DNA of 43,861 nt from a virus. Shown piece after piece: positions 1 to 10,700 of the stretch. The translations under genes were made by a program, and so were the position numbers. The DNA lies in IMG/VR virus record IMGVR_UViG_3300030106_006417, positions 1 to 43,861 of that record, one strand, 5' to 3'. The notes beneath the pieces were generated by a model that saw only the letters and a program-made list of their open reading frames with translations, had not been told where the DNA came from and did no database searches. The stretch's first letter is position 1, and each line of letters starts with the position of its first letter.

Positions 1-1152
1 GCTGGACACTTTTCAGGTTCTGCACAAGTAGCAGTAAGCGGTGCTTTCGACAGTGGTTTTAGAATTTCAACTGCTTCTTCTATTTCAGGCTCTTCTGCAT
101 CAACGGGTAGTTTTAGTCATATATCTACAACTGATATAGATGTCACTCATGCGAATGAATTAATTGGTTTAACAAATGTCAGTGAATCTTTAGGAACTGT
201 TTCAAGTTCTGCTCAACTAGCAAGTGCTATTAGTGGTGCTTTTAATCAAGGTTTTACATACACAGGCGAAATATCTGGTAGTTCAACATCAACTGGTTCT
301 TTTGAATATTTATTTGCGGATTCCTATAATGCGGCTGTAAGTGCTTCACTAAGTGGTTTAGACCAATCTAATCACATTTCATCTTCTGCCCAATTAGCTA
401 GTGAAATTAGTGGTGCTTTCAGTAGTGGATTTATATACACAGGCATCATATCAGGTAGTTCAACCTCTACTGGCTCTTTTGATTACCTAAAATCTGATAA
501 TTGGGATATTGGAGATATTAGTGGCTTAACAGGCTATAGTTTAGGTAGTGGGTTATCATCCTCTGCACAAATTGCGGGTGATATATCAGGTAGTTTTTCA
601 AAAGGTTTTCAACTTAGAGAATATAGTCAAAGTGCGTTTGCTGGTAATATATCTGGTAGTTCATCAAGCACTGCTAGTTTTACAAAAATTTTTGCTGAAA
701 AATATATAGAAGGTGGTGCAGGAACTGGTATAAGTTTAGATAATCAAATAACAAGTTCTGTGGGATTTGCAGCCGATATTAGTGCTAGTTCAGAAGGTGG
801 TTTCGAATATGATGGATTAATTAGTGGTTCTTCAACATCTACTGCTTCATTTGCATATGTCAAAGTAAATGATTTTACAGTCAATTTAGCAGATAATCCA
901 CAGTTTACCACAATGTCTCAGAAAGAAACATTTGTGGTTCCAAATCACACATCAAAATCCTATGCTAGTGCTAGAACCGCACCAACTGCATCTGATTTGA
1001 TAAGCACTAGTTCTTATACAGACGTTCTAAGTGGAAACATTTGGATTAATAATAGTGATGGTAGTTTAAATTTTGCTTACATAAGTGGTTCACAAACCTC
1101 ACAATCAGGATATTTATTTTCGAAGAAAATAGTTGGATATGAGACACACTAA
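1..1152 (+). CDS. Tail-fibre/adhesin shaft protein (5' end outside window)
   Basis: The frame is open from base 1 to the TAA at 1150-1152, so this is the C-terminal 383 residues of a longer protein. It consists of repeats of about 60 residues with the pattern SSSAQLAxxISGAFxxGFxYTGxISGSSTSTGSF, at least four copies before about base 870. The Ser/Gly/Thr-rich, low-charge composition suits a beta-structured fibre shaft. The last ~90 residues differ and carry GNIWINNSDGSLNFAY, which resembles GEVWINPEDKKLYFTY and GEMWFNKSRNSIFYTW in the two genes downstream, so it is probably a shared C-terminal cap. An internal ATG at 760 is not a plausible start because the repeats continue upstream of it. The virion role is inferred from the repeats and from neighbouring tail genes. 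Confidence 0.75.
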   Translation, partial: AGHFSGSAQVAVSGAFDSGFRISTASSISGSSASTGSFSHISTTDIDVTHANELIGLTNVSESLGTVSSSAQLASAISGAFNQGFTYTGEISGSSTSTGSFEYLFADSYNAAVSASLSGLDQSNHISSSAQLASEISGAFSSGFIYTGIISGSSTSTGSFDYLKSDNWDIGDISGLTGYSLGSGLSSSAQIAGDISGSFSKGFQLREYSQSAFAGNISGSSSSTASFTKIFAEKYIEGGAGTGISLDNQITSSVGFAADISASSEGGFEYDGLISGSSTSTASFAYVKVNDFTVNLADNPQFTTMSQKETFVVPNHTSKSYASARTAPTASDLISTSSYTDVLSGNIWINNSDGSLNFAYISGSQTSQSGYLFSKKIVGYETH

Positions 1153-1189
1153 TGAGATACGATAATATATTAGATAGGAGCTTTAAGTT

Positions 1190-4100
1190 ATGGGCATGAG
1201 AGACGTAGTTGTTCTAAATACGACATCAAGTAGATTAGAAGTACAGCAAAGTAATGATTCCGTAAGAATTTTAGGAGATAGTAATAATATACTGTCAGTG
1301 GAAAATACTGCAGGCACTCCTATCTTCAGTATAAACGCTCAAAGTCAGTCTGCTGATATTGCAGGAAGTGTAGTAGTAACTGGCGATTTAAGCAGTAGTC
1401 TTGCTTCAAGTTCTAGTTTCGGTAGATTAGAATCTACAACACTTGTTGGAAGTGCAGCTAATATGACTAACACAGATTTTCAACTTGGAATAGTTTCTAG
1501 TTCACAACAAATGGCTTCAGAGATATCTGGTGCTTTCGATAGTGGTTTTGAATTTACAGGCACAATAGGAAAAGCAGTAGGTGTATTTAGTGCTGGTGGT
1601 GCTTTAATAAATGCTAATAAAGAACATACTGGTACTGGTCTTCGAAATGCTGCTTTACAATTTGGTGGAGCTTCTCCGTTAGGTCGATGCACTGAAGAAT
1701 ATAACGGTACTGCCTGGTCTGTGGGTGGAGCAAAAATTACTGCCGCAAACTATATGGCTTCCGCTGGTTACTTAACTTCTGCTGTATCTATTGGTGGCTA
1801 CTCTGATTTAGATGAAACAGAATTATATGATGGTACTACTTGGTCTGAAACTGGTAACTTAAATACTGGAAGATGTCAGTTAGGCGGAACTGGCGTTCAA
1901 AATGCTGCTATAGCTTTTGGTGGTTCAACTCCAAGTACTGTAGGTAATACAGAAACATTTAATGGTTCAACCTGGTCTGAAGTTGCTGATTTAATTACTG
2001 CTAGAAAAAGATTTGGTTCTGCTGGAACTCAAAATTCTGCATTAGCTTTTGGTGGACAGCCGACTTGTAATAATACAGAAGAATGGGATGGTGGAAGTTG
2101 GGCAACTGGTGGTAATTTACTTACGGGTGCTACTGGTATGGCTGGTGGTGGTGTGGGTTCTACTGTCAACGCTGCTATTAGTATTGGTGGTGCGAGTCCG
2201 GGACCCACTACCTGTGTAGAGGAATATAATGGTACAAGTTGGTCAGTTGGTGGTGCTTTAATAAATGGTAGAAACGATTTCGGTGCTGGTGGTTCACAAG
2301 ACTCTATTGTCGCTTTTGGTGGTTGTGTGCCAGCTGCTAGTACTTGTACAGAAGAGTATGATGGTTTCTTACCAGTATCTGCTAGTTTTGGTAAGTTAGT
2401 TGCAACGACAATTTCAGCTGATGCTTCAGGATTAGACAACACTGGTTTATCCGGCACAGTATCTGGTTCAACACAAATAGCAAGTGATGTAAGTGGTTCA
2501 TTTCAAAGTGGATTTGAATTTACAGGTACGATTGGACAAAGAACAGGAGTTTGGTCAAGTGGTACTGCATTACCAACTGCAACAAGAGCTATAGTTGGGG
2601 TTGGTAGTAAAAATGCGGCGATGTTCTTTGGTGGTAATACCGGCGGTTCATCTTTATCAACCAATCATCACTATAATGGTACGAGTTGGTCTGCTGGTGG
2701 TTCTTTGATTACAGCTACACAAGAAGCTTACACTGCTGGTACTGAATATGCTGCTTTATCTGCTGGTGGTAATTTCTCTAATCCATTGGACACCACACAA
2801 GAATATTATGGTGAGACTTGGGCTACTAGTGGTAATTTATCTACTGGTAAAGGATATGGTGCGGGATTTGGACTTCAAAATGCTGCTTTGGCTGTCGGTG
2901 GTCGTAGTGACGGTGCTACGCCTGCGGGCCCTCGAAATATAACCAATACTGAACAATATGATGGTTCAACTTGGTCTGAAGTTGGTGATTTGAATACTGG
3001 AGTTGATGGACTTGCCGGTGCAGGAACTATAAACGCTGGTATTGTCTTTGGTGGGCAGAAAGCGCCCTCACCTTTTCCCATCATAAATTGTACTGAACAA
3101 TATAATGGTTCATCTTGGAGTGTTACAACAGGTATGATTACTTCTAGATTAAATCATGGTGGTTCTGGTTTACAAAATGCTGCTATAGCCTTTGGTGGGC
3201 AACCAGGACCAGTATTTGGAGCAACAACAGAAGAATGGAATGGAACTGCCTGGTCAACATCTGGTGCTTTATCCACTGCTAGATATTCATCTAAAGACTT
3301 CACTGCAGATGCACATAATGCTATAATGGCTGGTGGAAGGAATCCAGGTACTGTGTCTTGTACTGAAACATACACTGGTTTTAACGTATCCGCATCATTT
3401 GGTAGATTAAATGCGAATACAATATCTGGTGATATTTCAAGCGCTGAAGGTGCGAATGATGGTACAGGCATAGTATCAGCTTCATCTCAATTAGCAACTG
3501 ATATTTCAGGTAGTTTCGATAGTGGTTTTGAATTTACAGGCACATTAGGTATACGAGGTGGAGTTTGGTCAGCAGGCGGTGATATGATTATTGGAAAAAT
3601 AAATGCTGTAGGTTTTGGTCTTGAAAATGCCGCACTCAGTTTAGGCGGGCAGAGTCCATCTCAATGCTGTACGGAACACTACAATGGTACTTCGTGGTCA
3701 AGTGGTGGTACACCTGCAAATGGCTGTTACGGTAGAGGCGGTGATGGAACTGAATATGCAGGAATAGTTTTTGGTGGTTATCACCCTGCTCCTAATAGTT
3801 CTGCAACTGAAGAATATTATGGTGAGACTTTTGCTGCTGGTGGTGCTTTGTCTACTGGTAGAGGTTATTTAGGTGGTGCTGGTACACAAAATGCTGCTAT
3901 AGCTTTTGGTGGTTTCACACCATCCGTAACTGATGTAACTGAAGAATACAATGGAACATCTTGGTCATCTGGCGGTTCAATGATTAATACCAGAGGTAAG
4001 ACTGAAGGTGCTGGTGCTCAAAATGCTGGATTAGCTGTTGGTGGTTATAACCCTACAAATCTTAGTGCCACAGAACATTACGATGGAACGGCTTGGTCTG

Positions 4101-7100
4101 CAGGCGGTGATATGAGTGCCGCAAGAAAATCTTTATCTGTAACTGGTATTGAAAATGATGCTCTTAGAGTTGGTGGTTCAGGAGGAACAAAATCAGAGGT
4201 AGAACATTACGATGGTGTTGCTTGGAGTATTGGTGGTTCAAAAAACAATGATAATCATTGTGCTGGAGCTGCTGCGGGGACTAGAACCAATGGATTGTAC
4301 TTTGGTGGGGGTAATCCGAGTACAGGATTACATGAGTGTACAGAACATTATGAGAGTTACGTTGCATCTGCTTCATTTGGTAAAGTAATTGCATCAACAC
4401 TTTCAGGCGATGGTGGTGCTTTAGAAAATCTTATACCTAGTTCTTTTGTTTCAAGCTCAGAACAAATCGCCTCAGATATAAGTGGTTCATTTATTCAAGG
4501 ATTCGAAGTCAGTGGTGATATAAGAACAGATTCAGCAACACCGACTGGCTCAGCCTTAAATGCTTTTGAAGTAAATAGAAGTATGTTGCATGGCAGAACT
4601 TTTCATGCGGCGTTTGGTGATGCAGAAGCTGGTGCTGTGGTTGGTGGAATTAATGCCGCACTCTCTCCTTCGCCAACAAGATTTTTAGATTCAACTCATG
4701 AGTACGATGGGATTAATTATACAGTTGGTGGTGCTTTAATAACAGCACGATTTGCAGGTGGTTCAGCAGGTTCTCAAAATGCTGGTCTCTATGCTGGTGG
4801 TGCAGATGCACCAAATTCAAGCACAAGTTGTAATGAACATTACAACGGTACTTCGTGGTCTGCAGGCGGCACACTACCACAAAACGTCTGTGCTTGGGGT
4901 AACTGTAATGGTACACAAAATGCTGCTCTAATTATAGATGGTCGCTTTCCTAACTCTCCTGCATCACCAGGTCAATGTTCGTTTGAATATGATGGTACAA
5001 CTTGGACTAAAGGTGGGGTTTTAAACATGGAAGGATGTAGGTCTCACTTTGCCTACTCTGGTGTGCAGAATTCAGCATTAATGATTGGTGGTATAGCACC
5101 TACAAGTCCTAATGATGCCGCGGGAACTGTAGAGGAATATGATGGCACAGTTTGGACTTTAGGAACCACACTACCATTAGGTTTCTCCTCAAATGCACGT
5201 GGTATTAAGGGTGGGTATTTAGCTGCAGCTGGTGGTAGTACAAACTCAGCATTAGCGGTTGGTGGAAATCAACATATCAATCAATGTTATGGTATACTTG
5301 CAGCTGAGTATGACGGTACTACTTGGACATATAGACAAAGATTAGGTTCTGGTTTAACATATGGTGCCGGTGCAGGTAGAAGTTTAGACAGAGCATTTTT
5401 CACAGGCGGTAGCTCAACCTATAATCAAACAGGTGAATTCAGTGGTTTGAAGTTTCCAACAACAGACCCGCATGTGGCTTCACAATCAATAAATTACATA
5501 CCAACGGTATCTACAGGTTCCTTTGGTACTTTAAATGTAAGAGAAAGTTTTATCGGTGATGGTAAGAATTTAGATAATATTTTACCCGATACAAGTTGTA
5601 AATTAGTTTACAATGTCAACCAAATAATTGAAGATGTAACAGGTTCATTTGCACATGGTTTTGAGTTTACTGGTAATTTAGGATACAAACCAGGTACTTG
5701 GACATCAGGACCAGATACTGTTGTCAATCATTGTCGTGATGTTGGAAGTAGTGGAACAGCAACTGCTGCTTTATTAGCTGGTGGTACGCACGGAAATGCG
5801 ACAAGTGCTAGTTACGAAACAGAGGAATATGATGGTTCTACTTGGAGTCAATCTACAAGAATGATTGCTAGTAGAAGATGTCATGGTATGTTGGGCAGTC
5901 AAAATTCATCTATGGTTTTCGCCGGTGAAGCTAACAGTAGTTATTTAACTGGTCATGTACAAACTTTCCCTACTTGTTCAGTTGAATTCTACAATGGTTC
6001 AACTTGGTCAGCAGGTCCGAATCTTCCTTCTAATTTTGGAAGCTCAACAGATGGTGTTGGTTGCACACATGATGAAGCATTACTATTATGTTCAAACCAG
6101 TCTTTTTCTTTCAACGGTACATCATTCACAACTGAGGATAAATTACACGTCAATAACACTCATGGAGCAACAGTTGGAAATGTAAACGATGCTATAACAG
6201 GTGGTCGTAATCCAGGCATAAATTTATCAGAAACTTGGGATGGTACAACTTGGTCAATAAATAAACATATGTTGACAAAGAGAAGAGGACATTGTGCTTT
6301 TGGTTCAGGTACGAATATGGCTCTATTTCATGGTAGTGCGCCCGGTGCTGATTCAGGTGGGGCGTCAACAGGCACAGAGATGTGGAATGGAACAACATGG
6401 TCTATAGATGCTAGTATGACCCTTGGGAGAACTTGGCATGGTGGTTCAACTCAATCCCCAACTTCAAATGGTTTATCAGGTTTAGCAGTTGCTGGTGCAG
6501 CACCAACATCTATAAATGGAGCTAAAACTGAACTTTATGAAGGTCATTATCACAATGTGACAGGTTCATTCAAATGTTTAGATGCAGGTGAGGTGTTCAT
6601 AGGTGGTAATCCACAACTTTTTGTAGATACAAGTGATGAATCAATTGAAAATACCGCAAAACTCGAAGTAGAAAAAGAATTCAACATTCCAACATTTACG
6701 ACTTGTGCGGCAACTGCTTCTTACGGAGAAGTTTGGATAAATCCTGAGGATAAGAAACTGTATTTCACTTACGGTGGTAGTTGGACAACTGCTAATCCTC
6801 AATCAGGTGATGATACTAGAAACATTGGTTTTGGAACATCTATTTGTGCTGCGGTTGCTGTTAAGGGAAACGGAAAAACAGAGGAATATAATGGTATTGT
6901 TTGGAGTAGTAATTCACCTACTACAAATCTTAATGTAGCAAGATACTTCGGATGGGCTTGGGGAACCTACGAATCTGCTGTTCTTGCTGGTGGAAATTCA
7001 CCTAATTCACAATGCACAGAAGAGTGGAATGGTACGAGTTGGTCTGCCGGCGGTGCTTTAGGAAATAGTAGATTATGTGATCATGGTGCCGGTAGTAGTG

Positions 7101-7687
7101 TAAATACAGGTTTGATGTTCGGTAAGAATCATCCTTCCAGCGATGGTTCAACAGAATCTTACAATGGAACTACTTGGTCAGACACTGGACATGATTTGAT
7201 AACACCAAGATTCAAAGGCGCTGGTTCTGGTACGGAAAATGCTGCCCTTATGATGGGTGGATGCACTCCATCAAAAGTTGCTTGTACTGAAGAATATAAT
7301 GGTTCATCTTGGGCAAATGGTGGTGCTTTACCATTAGCACTTGCTGGTTATGGAGGACCTGGTGCAGGAACGGGTACACAGAATGACAGTATATTCTACA
7401 CAGGTGGAAGATTTTATCACTCAAGCCTTACTGATACTGGTATGTGTACACCATCATTTTCACAATCCTCAGTTCAGATGTACAATGGTACTTCTTGGTC
7501 AGCAGCTGAATCACTTACATATGGTAGACAATGGTCTGCACTTGCTGGTGGTTCTAGTCGTGGAGCATTAGCAACGGGTGGGTACGCAGGTATTAGTAAT
7601 CAATATCCGGCGGGCTATGAGTATGATACTTCCACTTTTACTGAAGAGTATCACGGACCTGAGATTCACACAGTTGAAATAGGATAA
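1190..7687 (+). CDS. Giant kelch beta-propeller adhesin (six propellers)
   Basis: A 2165-aa protein. The N terminus (MGMRDVVVLNTTSS) matches that of the next gene (MAIRDAIVLNTTGS), which supports the start at 1190; AGGAG lies just upstream. About 110 residues of shaft-like sequence are followed by kelch-type repeats of 40-55 residues with consensus GxQNAAIAFGGxxPxxxxTEEYNGTSWSxGGxLxTAR. I count 36 repeats in six groups of six, each group the size of one six-bladed propeller. Groups are separated by the shaft module (SASFGxLxATxISGD...VSSSxQxAxDISGSFxxGFEFTG) seen in the gene before. A GEVWINPEDKKLYFTY cap-like segment lies before the sixth propeller instead of at the end. There is no enzymatic galactose-oxidase signature, so a receptor or glycan binding tail fibre is the best inference. 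Similar kelch-rich structural proteins occur in marine myophages. Confidence 0.8.
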   Translation: MGMRDVVVLNTTSSRLEVQQSNDSVRILGDSNNILSVENTAGTPIFSINAQSQSADIAGSVVVTGDLSSSLASSSSFGRLESTTLVGSAANMTNTDFQLGIVSSSQQMASEISGAFDSGFEFTGTIGKAVGVFSAGGALINANKEHTGTGLRNAALQFGGASPLGRCTEEYNGTAWSVGGAKITAANYMASAGYLTSAVSIGGYSDLDETELYDGTTWSETGNLNTGRCQLGGTGVQNAAIAFGGSTPSTVGNTETFNGSTWSEVADLITARKRFGSAGTQNSALAFGGQPTCNNTEEWDGGSWATGGNLLTGATGMAGGGVGSTVNAAISIGGASPGPTTCVEEYNGTSWSVGGALINGRNDFGAGGSQDSIVAFGGCVPAASTCTEEYDGFLPVSASFGKLVATTISADASGLDNTGLSGTVSGSTQIASDVSGSFQSGFEFTGTIGQRTGVWSSGTALPTATRAIVGVGSKNAAMFFGGNTGGSSLSTNHHYNGTSWSAGGSLITATQEAYTAGTEYAALSAGGNFSNPLDTTQEYYGETWATSGNLSTGKGYGAGFGLQNAALAVGGRSDGATPAGPRNITNTEQYDGSTWSEVGDLNTGVDGLAGAGTINAGIVFGGQKAPSPFPIINCTEQYNGSSWSVTTGMITSRLNHGGSGLQNAAIAFGGQPGPVFGATTEEWNGTAWSTSGALSTARYSSKDFTADAHNAIMAGGRNPGTVSCTETYTGFNVSASFGRLNANTISGDISSAEGANDGTGIVSASSQLATDISGSFDSGFEFTGTLGIRGGVWSAGGDMIIGKINAVGFGLENAALSLGGQSPSQCCTEHYNGTSWSSGGTPANGCYGRGGDGTEYAGIVFGGYHPAPNSSATEEYYGETFAAGGALSTGRGYLGGAGTQNAAIAFGGFTPSVTDVTEEYNGTSWSSGGSMINTRGKTEGAGAQNAGLAVGGYNPTNLSATEHYDGTAWSAGGDMSAARKSLSVTGIENDALRVGGSGGTKSEVEHYDGVAWSIGGSKNNDNHCAGAAAGTRTNGLYFGGGNPSTGLHECTEHYESYVASASFGKVIASTLSGDGGALENLIPSSFVSSSEQIASDISGSFIQGFEVSGDIRTDSATPTGSALNAFEVNRSMLHGRTFHAAFGDAEAGAVVGGINAALSPSPTRFLDSTHEYDGINYTVGGALITARFAGGSAGSQNAGLYAGGADAPNSSTSCNEHYNGTSWSAGGTLPQNVCAWGNCNGTQNAALIIDGRFPNSPASPGQCSFEYDGTTWTKGGVLNMEGCRSHFAYSGVQNSALMIGGIAPTSPNDAAGTVEEYDGTVWTLGTTLPLGFSSNARGIKGGYLAAAGGSTNSALAVGGNQHINQCYGILAAEYDGTTWTYRQRLGSGLTYGAGAGRSLDRAFFTGGSSTYNQTGEFSGLKFPTTDPHVASQSINYIPTVSTGSFGTLNVRESFIGDGKNLDNILPDTSCKLVYNVNQIIEDVTGSFAHGFEFTGNLGYKPGTWTSGPDTVVNHCRDVGSSGTATAALLAGGTHGNATSASYETEEYDGSTWSQSTRMIASRRCHGMLGSQNSSMVFAGEANSSYLTGHVQTFPTCSVEFYNGSTWSAGPNLPSNFGSSTDGVGCTHDEALLLCSNQSFSFNGTSFTTEDKLHVNNTHGATVGNVNDAITGGRNPGINLSETWDGTTWSINKHMLTKRRGHCAFGSGTNMALFHGSAPGADSGGASTGTEMWNGTTWSIDASMTLGRTWHGGSTQSPTSNGLSGLAVAGAAPTSINGAKTELYEGHYHNVTGSFKCLDAGEVFIGGNPQLFVDTSDESIENTAKLEVEKEFNIPTFTTCAATASYGEVWINPEDKKLYFTYGGSWTTANPQSGDDTRNIGFGTSICAAVAVKGNGKTEEYNGIVWSSNSPTTNLNVARYFGWAWGTYESAVLAGGNSPNSQCTEEWNGTSWSAGGALGNSRLCDHGAGSSVNTGLMFGKNHPSSDGSTESYNGTTWSDTGHDLITPRFKGAGSGTENAALMMGGCTPSKVACTEEYNGSSWANGGALPLALAGYGGPGAGTGTQNDSIFYTGGRFYHSSLTDTGMCTPSFSQSSVQMYNGTSWSAAESLTYGRQWSALAGGSSRGALATGGYAGISNQYPAGYEYDTSTFTEEYHGPEIHTVEIG
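1579..7659 (+). repeat. Kelch repeat array, 36 blades in six groups
   Basis: Protein-level tandem repeats, divergent in DNA. Approximate propeller limits are 1579-2367, 2543-3381, 3557-4357, 4555-5448, 5690-6551 and 6841-7659. Each has six blades ending in a TEEYNGTSW-like strand. Propellers 1-3 are close to consensus; 4 and 5 have longer loops and weaker FGG motifs. The sixth starts with a shortened blade, and its last blade carries extra sequence, so closure of that ring may be atypical. Counts are by eye. Confidence 0.75.
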
Positions 7688-7700
7688 AAAATAATTATGA

Positions 7701-7708
7701 TATTTATA
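7701..7708 (+). promoter_or_regulatory. Candidate late promoter element TATTTATA
   Basis: TATTTATA lies in the 41-bp gap, 20 bases before the ATG at 7729, and is followed by ACGGAG as ribosome binding site. The same octamer sits in the gaps before 14007, 21881 and 24537. It is the reverse complement of the T4 late promoter TATAAATA, so its direction of action is uncertain. Confidence 0.35.
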
Positions 7709-7728
7709 TTAAATAACGGAGACTCTAA

Positions 7729-10700
7729 ATGGCCATAAGAGATGCCATAGTTCTAAATACTACAGGTAGTAGTTTTGAAGCTTTACAGTCTGGTGATACA
7801 GTAAGAGTTAAAGGAGACTTATTGGTTCAAGACTCCTCTGGCACATCACTTCTTTCTGTTGGCACTTCCGATACTACTGTTACTTTAGGCGGTAGTGTAA
7901 CTAGTAGTGCTATAATTAGTGGAAGTTCAACCTCAACTGCTTCTTTTGGAAGATTTGTTGCCACAACATATACTGGTGATGCTAGAGAAATAGCCTCTAC
8001 GCTCCCACGCTCCGCTGGTATAATTTCAGGTGCAGCTCAAATTAGAGATGATGTAAGTGGTAGTTTTGTAAGTGGATTTAGTTTTGGAGCAACTGCTGAC
8101 CAACTTTATGTGGGCGTAAGTGGTTCTAACTCAGAGCATTCTGCTAGTGTTTCAGGCAGTACAAGAGCAATGGCCGCTAGTGGTTCAGATTTAACACATT
8201 TAAAAAGTGATGAGATTGGACACATTAGAGGTATAGTTGGCGCCGGTACTTTTACAGCCGGAGATGCTTTAGGAACTGGTCGTGGTTATGTATTAGGTGC
8301 AGGTTCTCAGAATGCTGCACTAGCCTTTGGTGGATATGGCCCAAGTAATACAAGAAATAAAACGGAACATTATAATGGAACAAGTTGGTCAGAAGGTGGT
8401 AACTTAAATCAAAATCATCACAATGGACAGATGGGTGCCGGTTGGGGAGTTGAGTATGCCGCTATAAAAACTGGTGGAAATGGTCCTGGTCTTACTACTT
8501 CCACAGAAGTATACAATGGTACTTCTTGGTCTGAAATACAAAATAAAACTGTCGGACAATGCTGTGGTGGGGGTGCTGGTACTCAAAACGCTGGTGTTGC
8601 TTTTGGTGGAAACCCATCACCTAATACTACAGAACATTGGAATGGAACTTCGTGGAGCACTGGTGGTACAATGATTGCTGGTGGTGATAGAATAAATTGT
8701 GGAGCTGGTTTAGAAAATGCTGCTCTAGCTGCCGGTGTAGGTGGTTCACCTACTCCTAATACTTGCACAGAGGAGTATGATGGTACGAGTTGGTCTGCTG
8801 GTGGAATTCTAAGTGATAAAAAAAGTCGTGCCGGTACTGCGGGAACACAGAATGCAGCTATTGCAATTGATGGACTTAATGGTTCATCCGATGATGTTTC
8901 TCTACATTACGATGGTGCTAGTTGGTCAGTGGGTGGTAGTTCACTTCACAATAAATTTGATGTTGCTGCAGTTGGTGTACAGTCAGCCGCATTGAAGTTT
9001 GGTGGAACATATTTTCAAACCTGTACAGAACAATACAATGCTAATTACACAAACACAGGTAGTTTCGGTAGAATAGAAGCTGGTTATATCGTAGGTAATG
9101 CAGAAGATATAAAAGGACAAATTCCAAGAGATGCTGGATTGGTTACAAGTTCTGCTCAATTAGCTACTGATATATCAGGTAGTTTTACAAGTGGATTTAA
9201 TTTTGGTGCACCAGCGGATAGTCATTTTATAGGCGTTAGTGGTTCAACACCTACGCCAGGTGTAAGTGGTTCTGAAACTCACTACAGTAGTAGTGTCGGA
9301 CATCCTGCTGAAATATATGCAAGTGGTTCAGCATCTGGTTCCGACCACTCATTTCAATTGGTTGATGAATTAGGACACATTAAAGGTGTGGTTGAAGCAG
9401 GTGCGTGGTCATTAGGTCCAAATATAAATAATCCAAGACAAGATAATGCCGGTGCCGGAGTTCAAAATGCCGCACTATCCTTCGGTGGTTATCCTCCAAC
9501 TGGCGATACAGAAATTTACAACGGCACTACGTGGTCTGAACTTAATGATTTAAACTTAGCTAGAGCAAATGGTGGTGGTTTAGGAACTGTAGATGCCGCA
9601 CTGTATATGGGTGGACAGCCCACTATATCATGCACTGAGGAGTGGAATGGTACATCCTGGTCTGAGGTTACGAATATGACTACTGCTAGAGCTAATAATC
9701 AAGGAGTTGGTACTCAGAATGCTGGATTGATATTTGGTGGTAATCCAGGTATCGCGACAACAGAAGAATATAATGGTACTAGTTTCTCTGCAGGTGGTTC
9801 ATTAATTACAGCAATTTTCGGAGCCGGTGGTGCAGGAATTCAAAATGCGGCATTGAAATTTGGTGGTAGCACTCCATCAGTATCTAACACTACAGAACAC
9901 TACAACGGAACATCTTGGACTGCTGGTGGTAATTTAATCACTGCTAGAACTTATCTAAAAGGTGCGGGTGTAGAAAATAGTGCTCTTGCAGTTATGGGGC
10001 TTCCAGCAGCTGGTACGCTTACAGAACATTATGACGGTACTTCTTGGTCTGCTGGTGGTAGTCTGAACATAGCGAGATCTAGTGGTGCTGCTACAGGTGT
10101 TTCACACGCTGCTATAGCTATGGGTGGAGCACCAGCAACCTCTCATAGAGAATCAACTGAGTTATATGAAGGAAGTTTTTCCAACTCAGGTAGTTTCGGT
10201 AGAATAGAAGCAACAATATTAAAAGGGAATATAATCGGTTTGCAAAACTATTTAGTAAGAAGTGATAACATAGTTTCAGGTTCAGCTCAGATTAGAGTTG
10301 ATGTCAGTGGTAGTTTTGATGAGGGATTTAGTTTTGGTGCTAGCAATGCCCGTTTATTTGATGGGGTAAGTGGTTCAAGATTTACGCCTGGCGTAAGTGG
10401 TTCTGAACAATTTTACAGTTCAAGCTTTGGACACGTCACAGAACATATTGGAATAAGTGGTTCACATCCAAGCGGTGGTGCAGATTACTCACAACTACTT
10501 GAATCTGAAGCTGGACATATCAGAGGGAAAATCGTCAGTGGAGTTTGGTCTTCAGGTGGTGCTTTAATCACTGCTAGAAAAGTTGGTTCATTGGGTACAG
10601 GTGTAGAAAATGCAGCTCTAGCAGGAGATATACGAGGAGCACCTAATAATGACGCAGAAGAATATAATGGTACTGCTTGGTCGGTAACTGCCGATATGAT

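Noticed and set aside
760-1152. A separate 130-aa gene starting at ATG 760
   Set aside because: The frame is open upstream to base 1 with the same repeat sequence and there is no ribosome binding site at 760.
2029-2457. Open frame on the - strand with proline-rich translation
   Set aside because: It is a mirror of the kelch repeats; glycine/alanine codons read backwards give proline/alanine runs. Several others in the adhesin genes look the same.
1190-7687. Galactose oxidase enzyme
   Set aside because: The kelch fold resembles it, but there is no copper-ligand pattern or Tyr-Cys cofactor; an adhesin is the better call.
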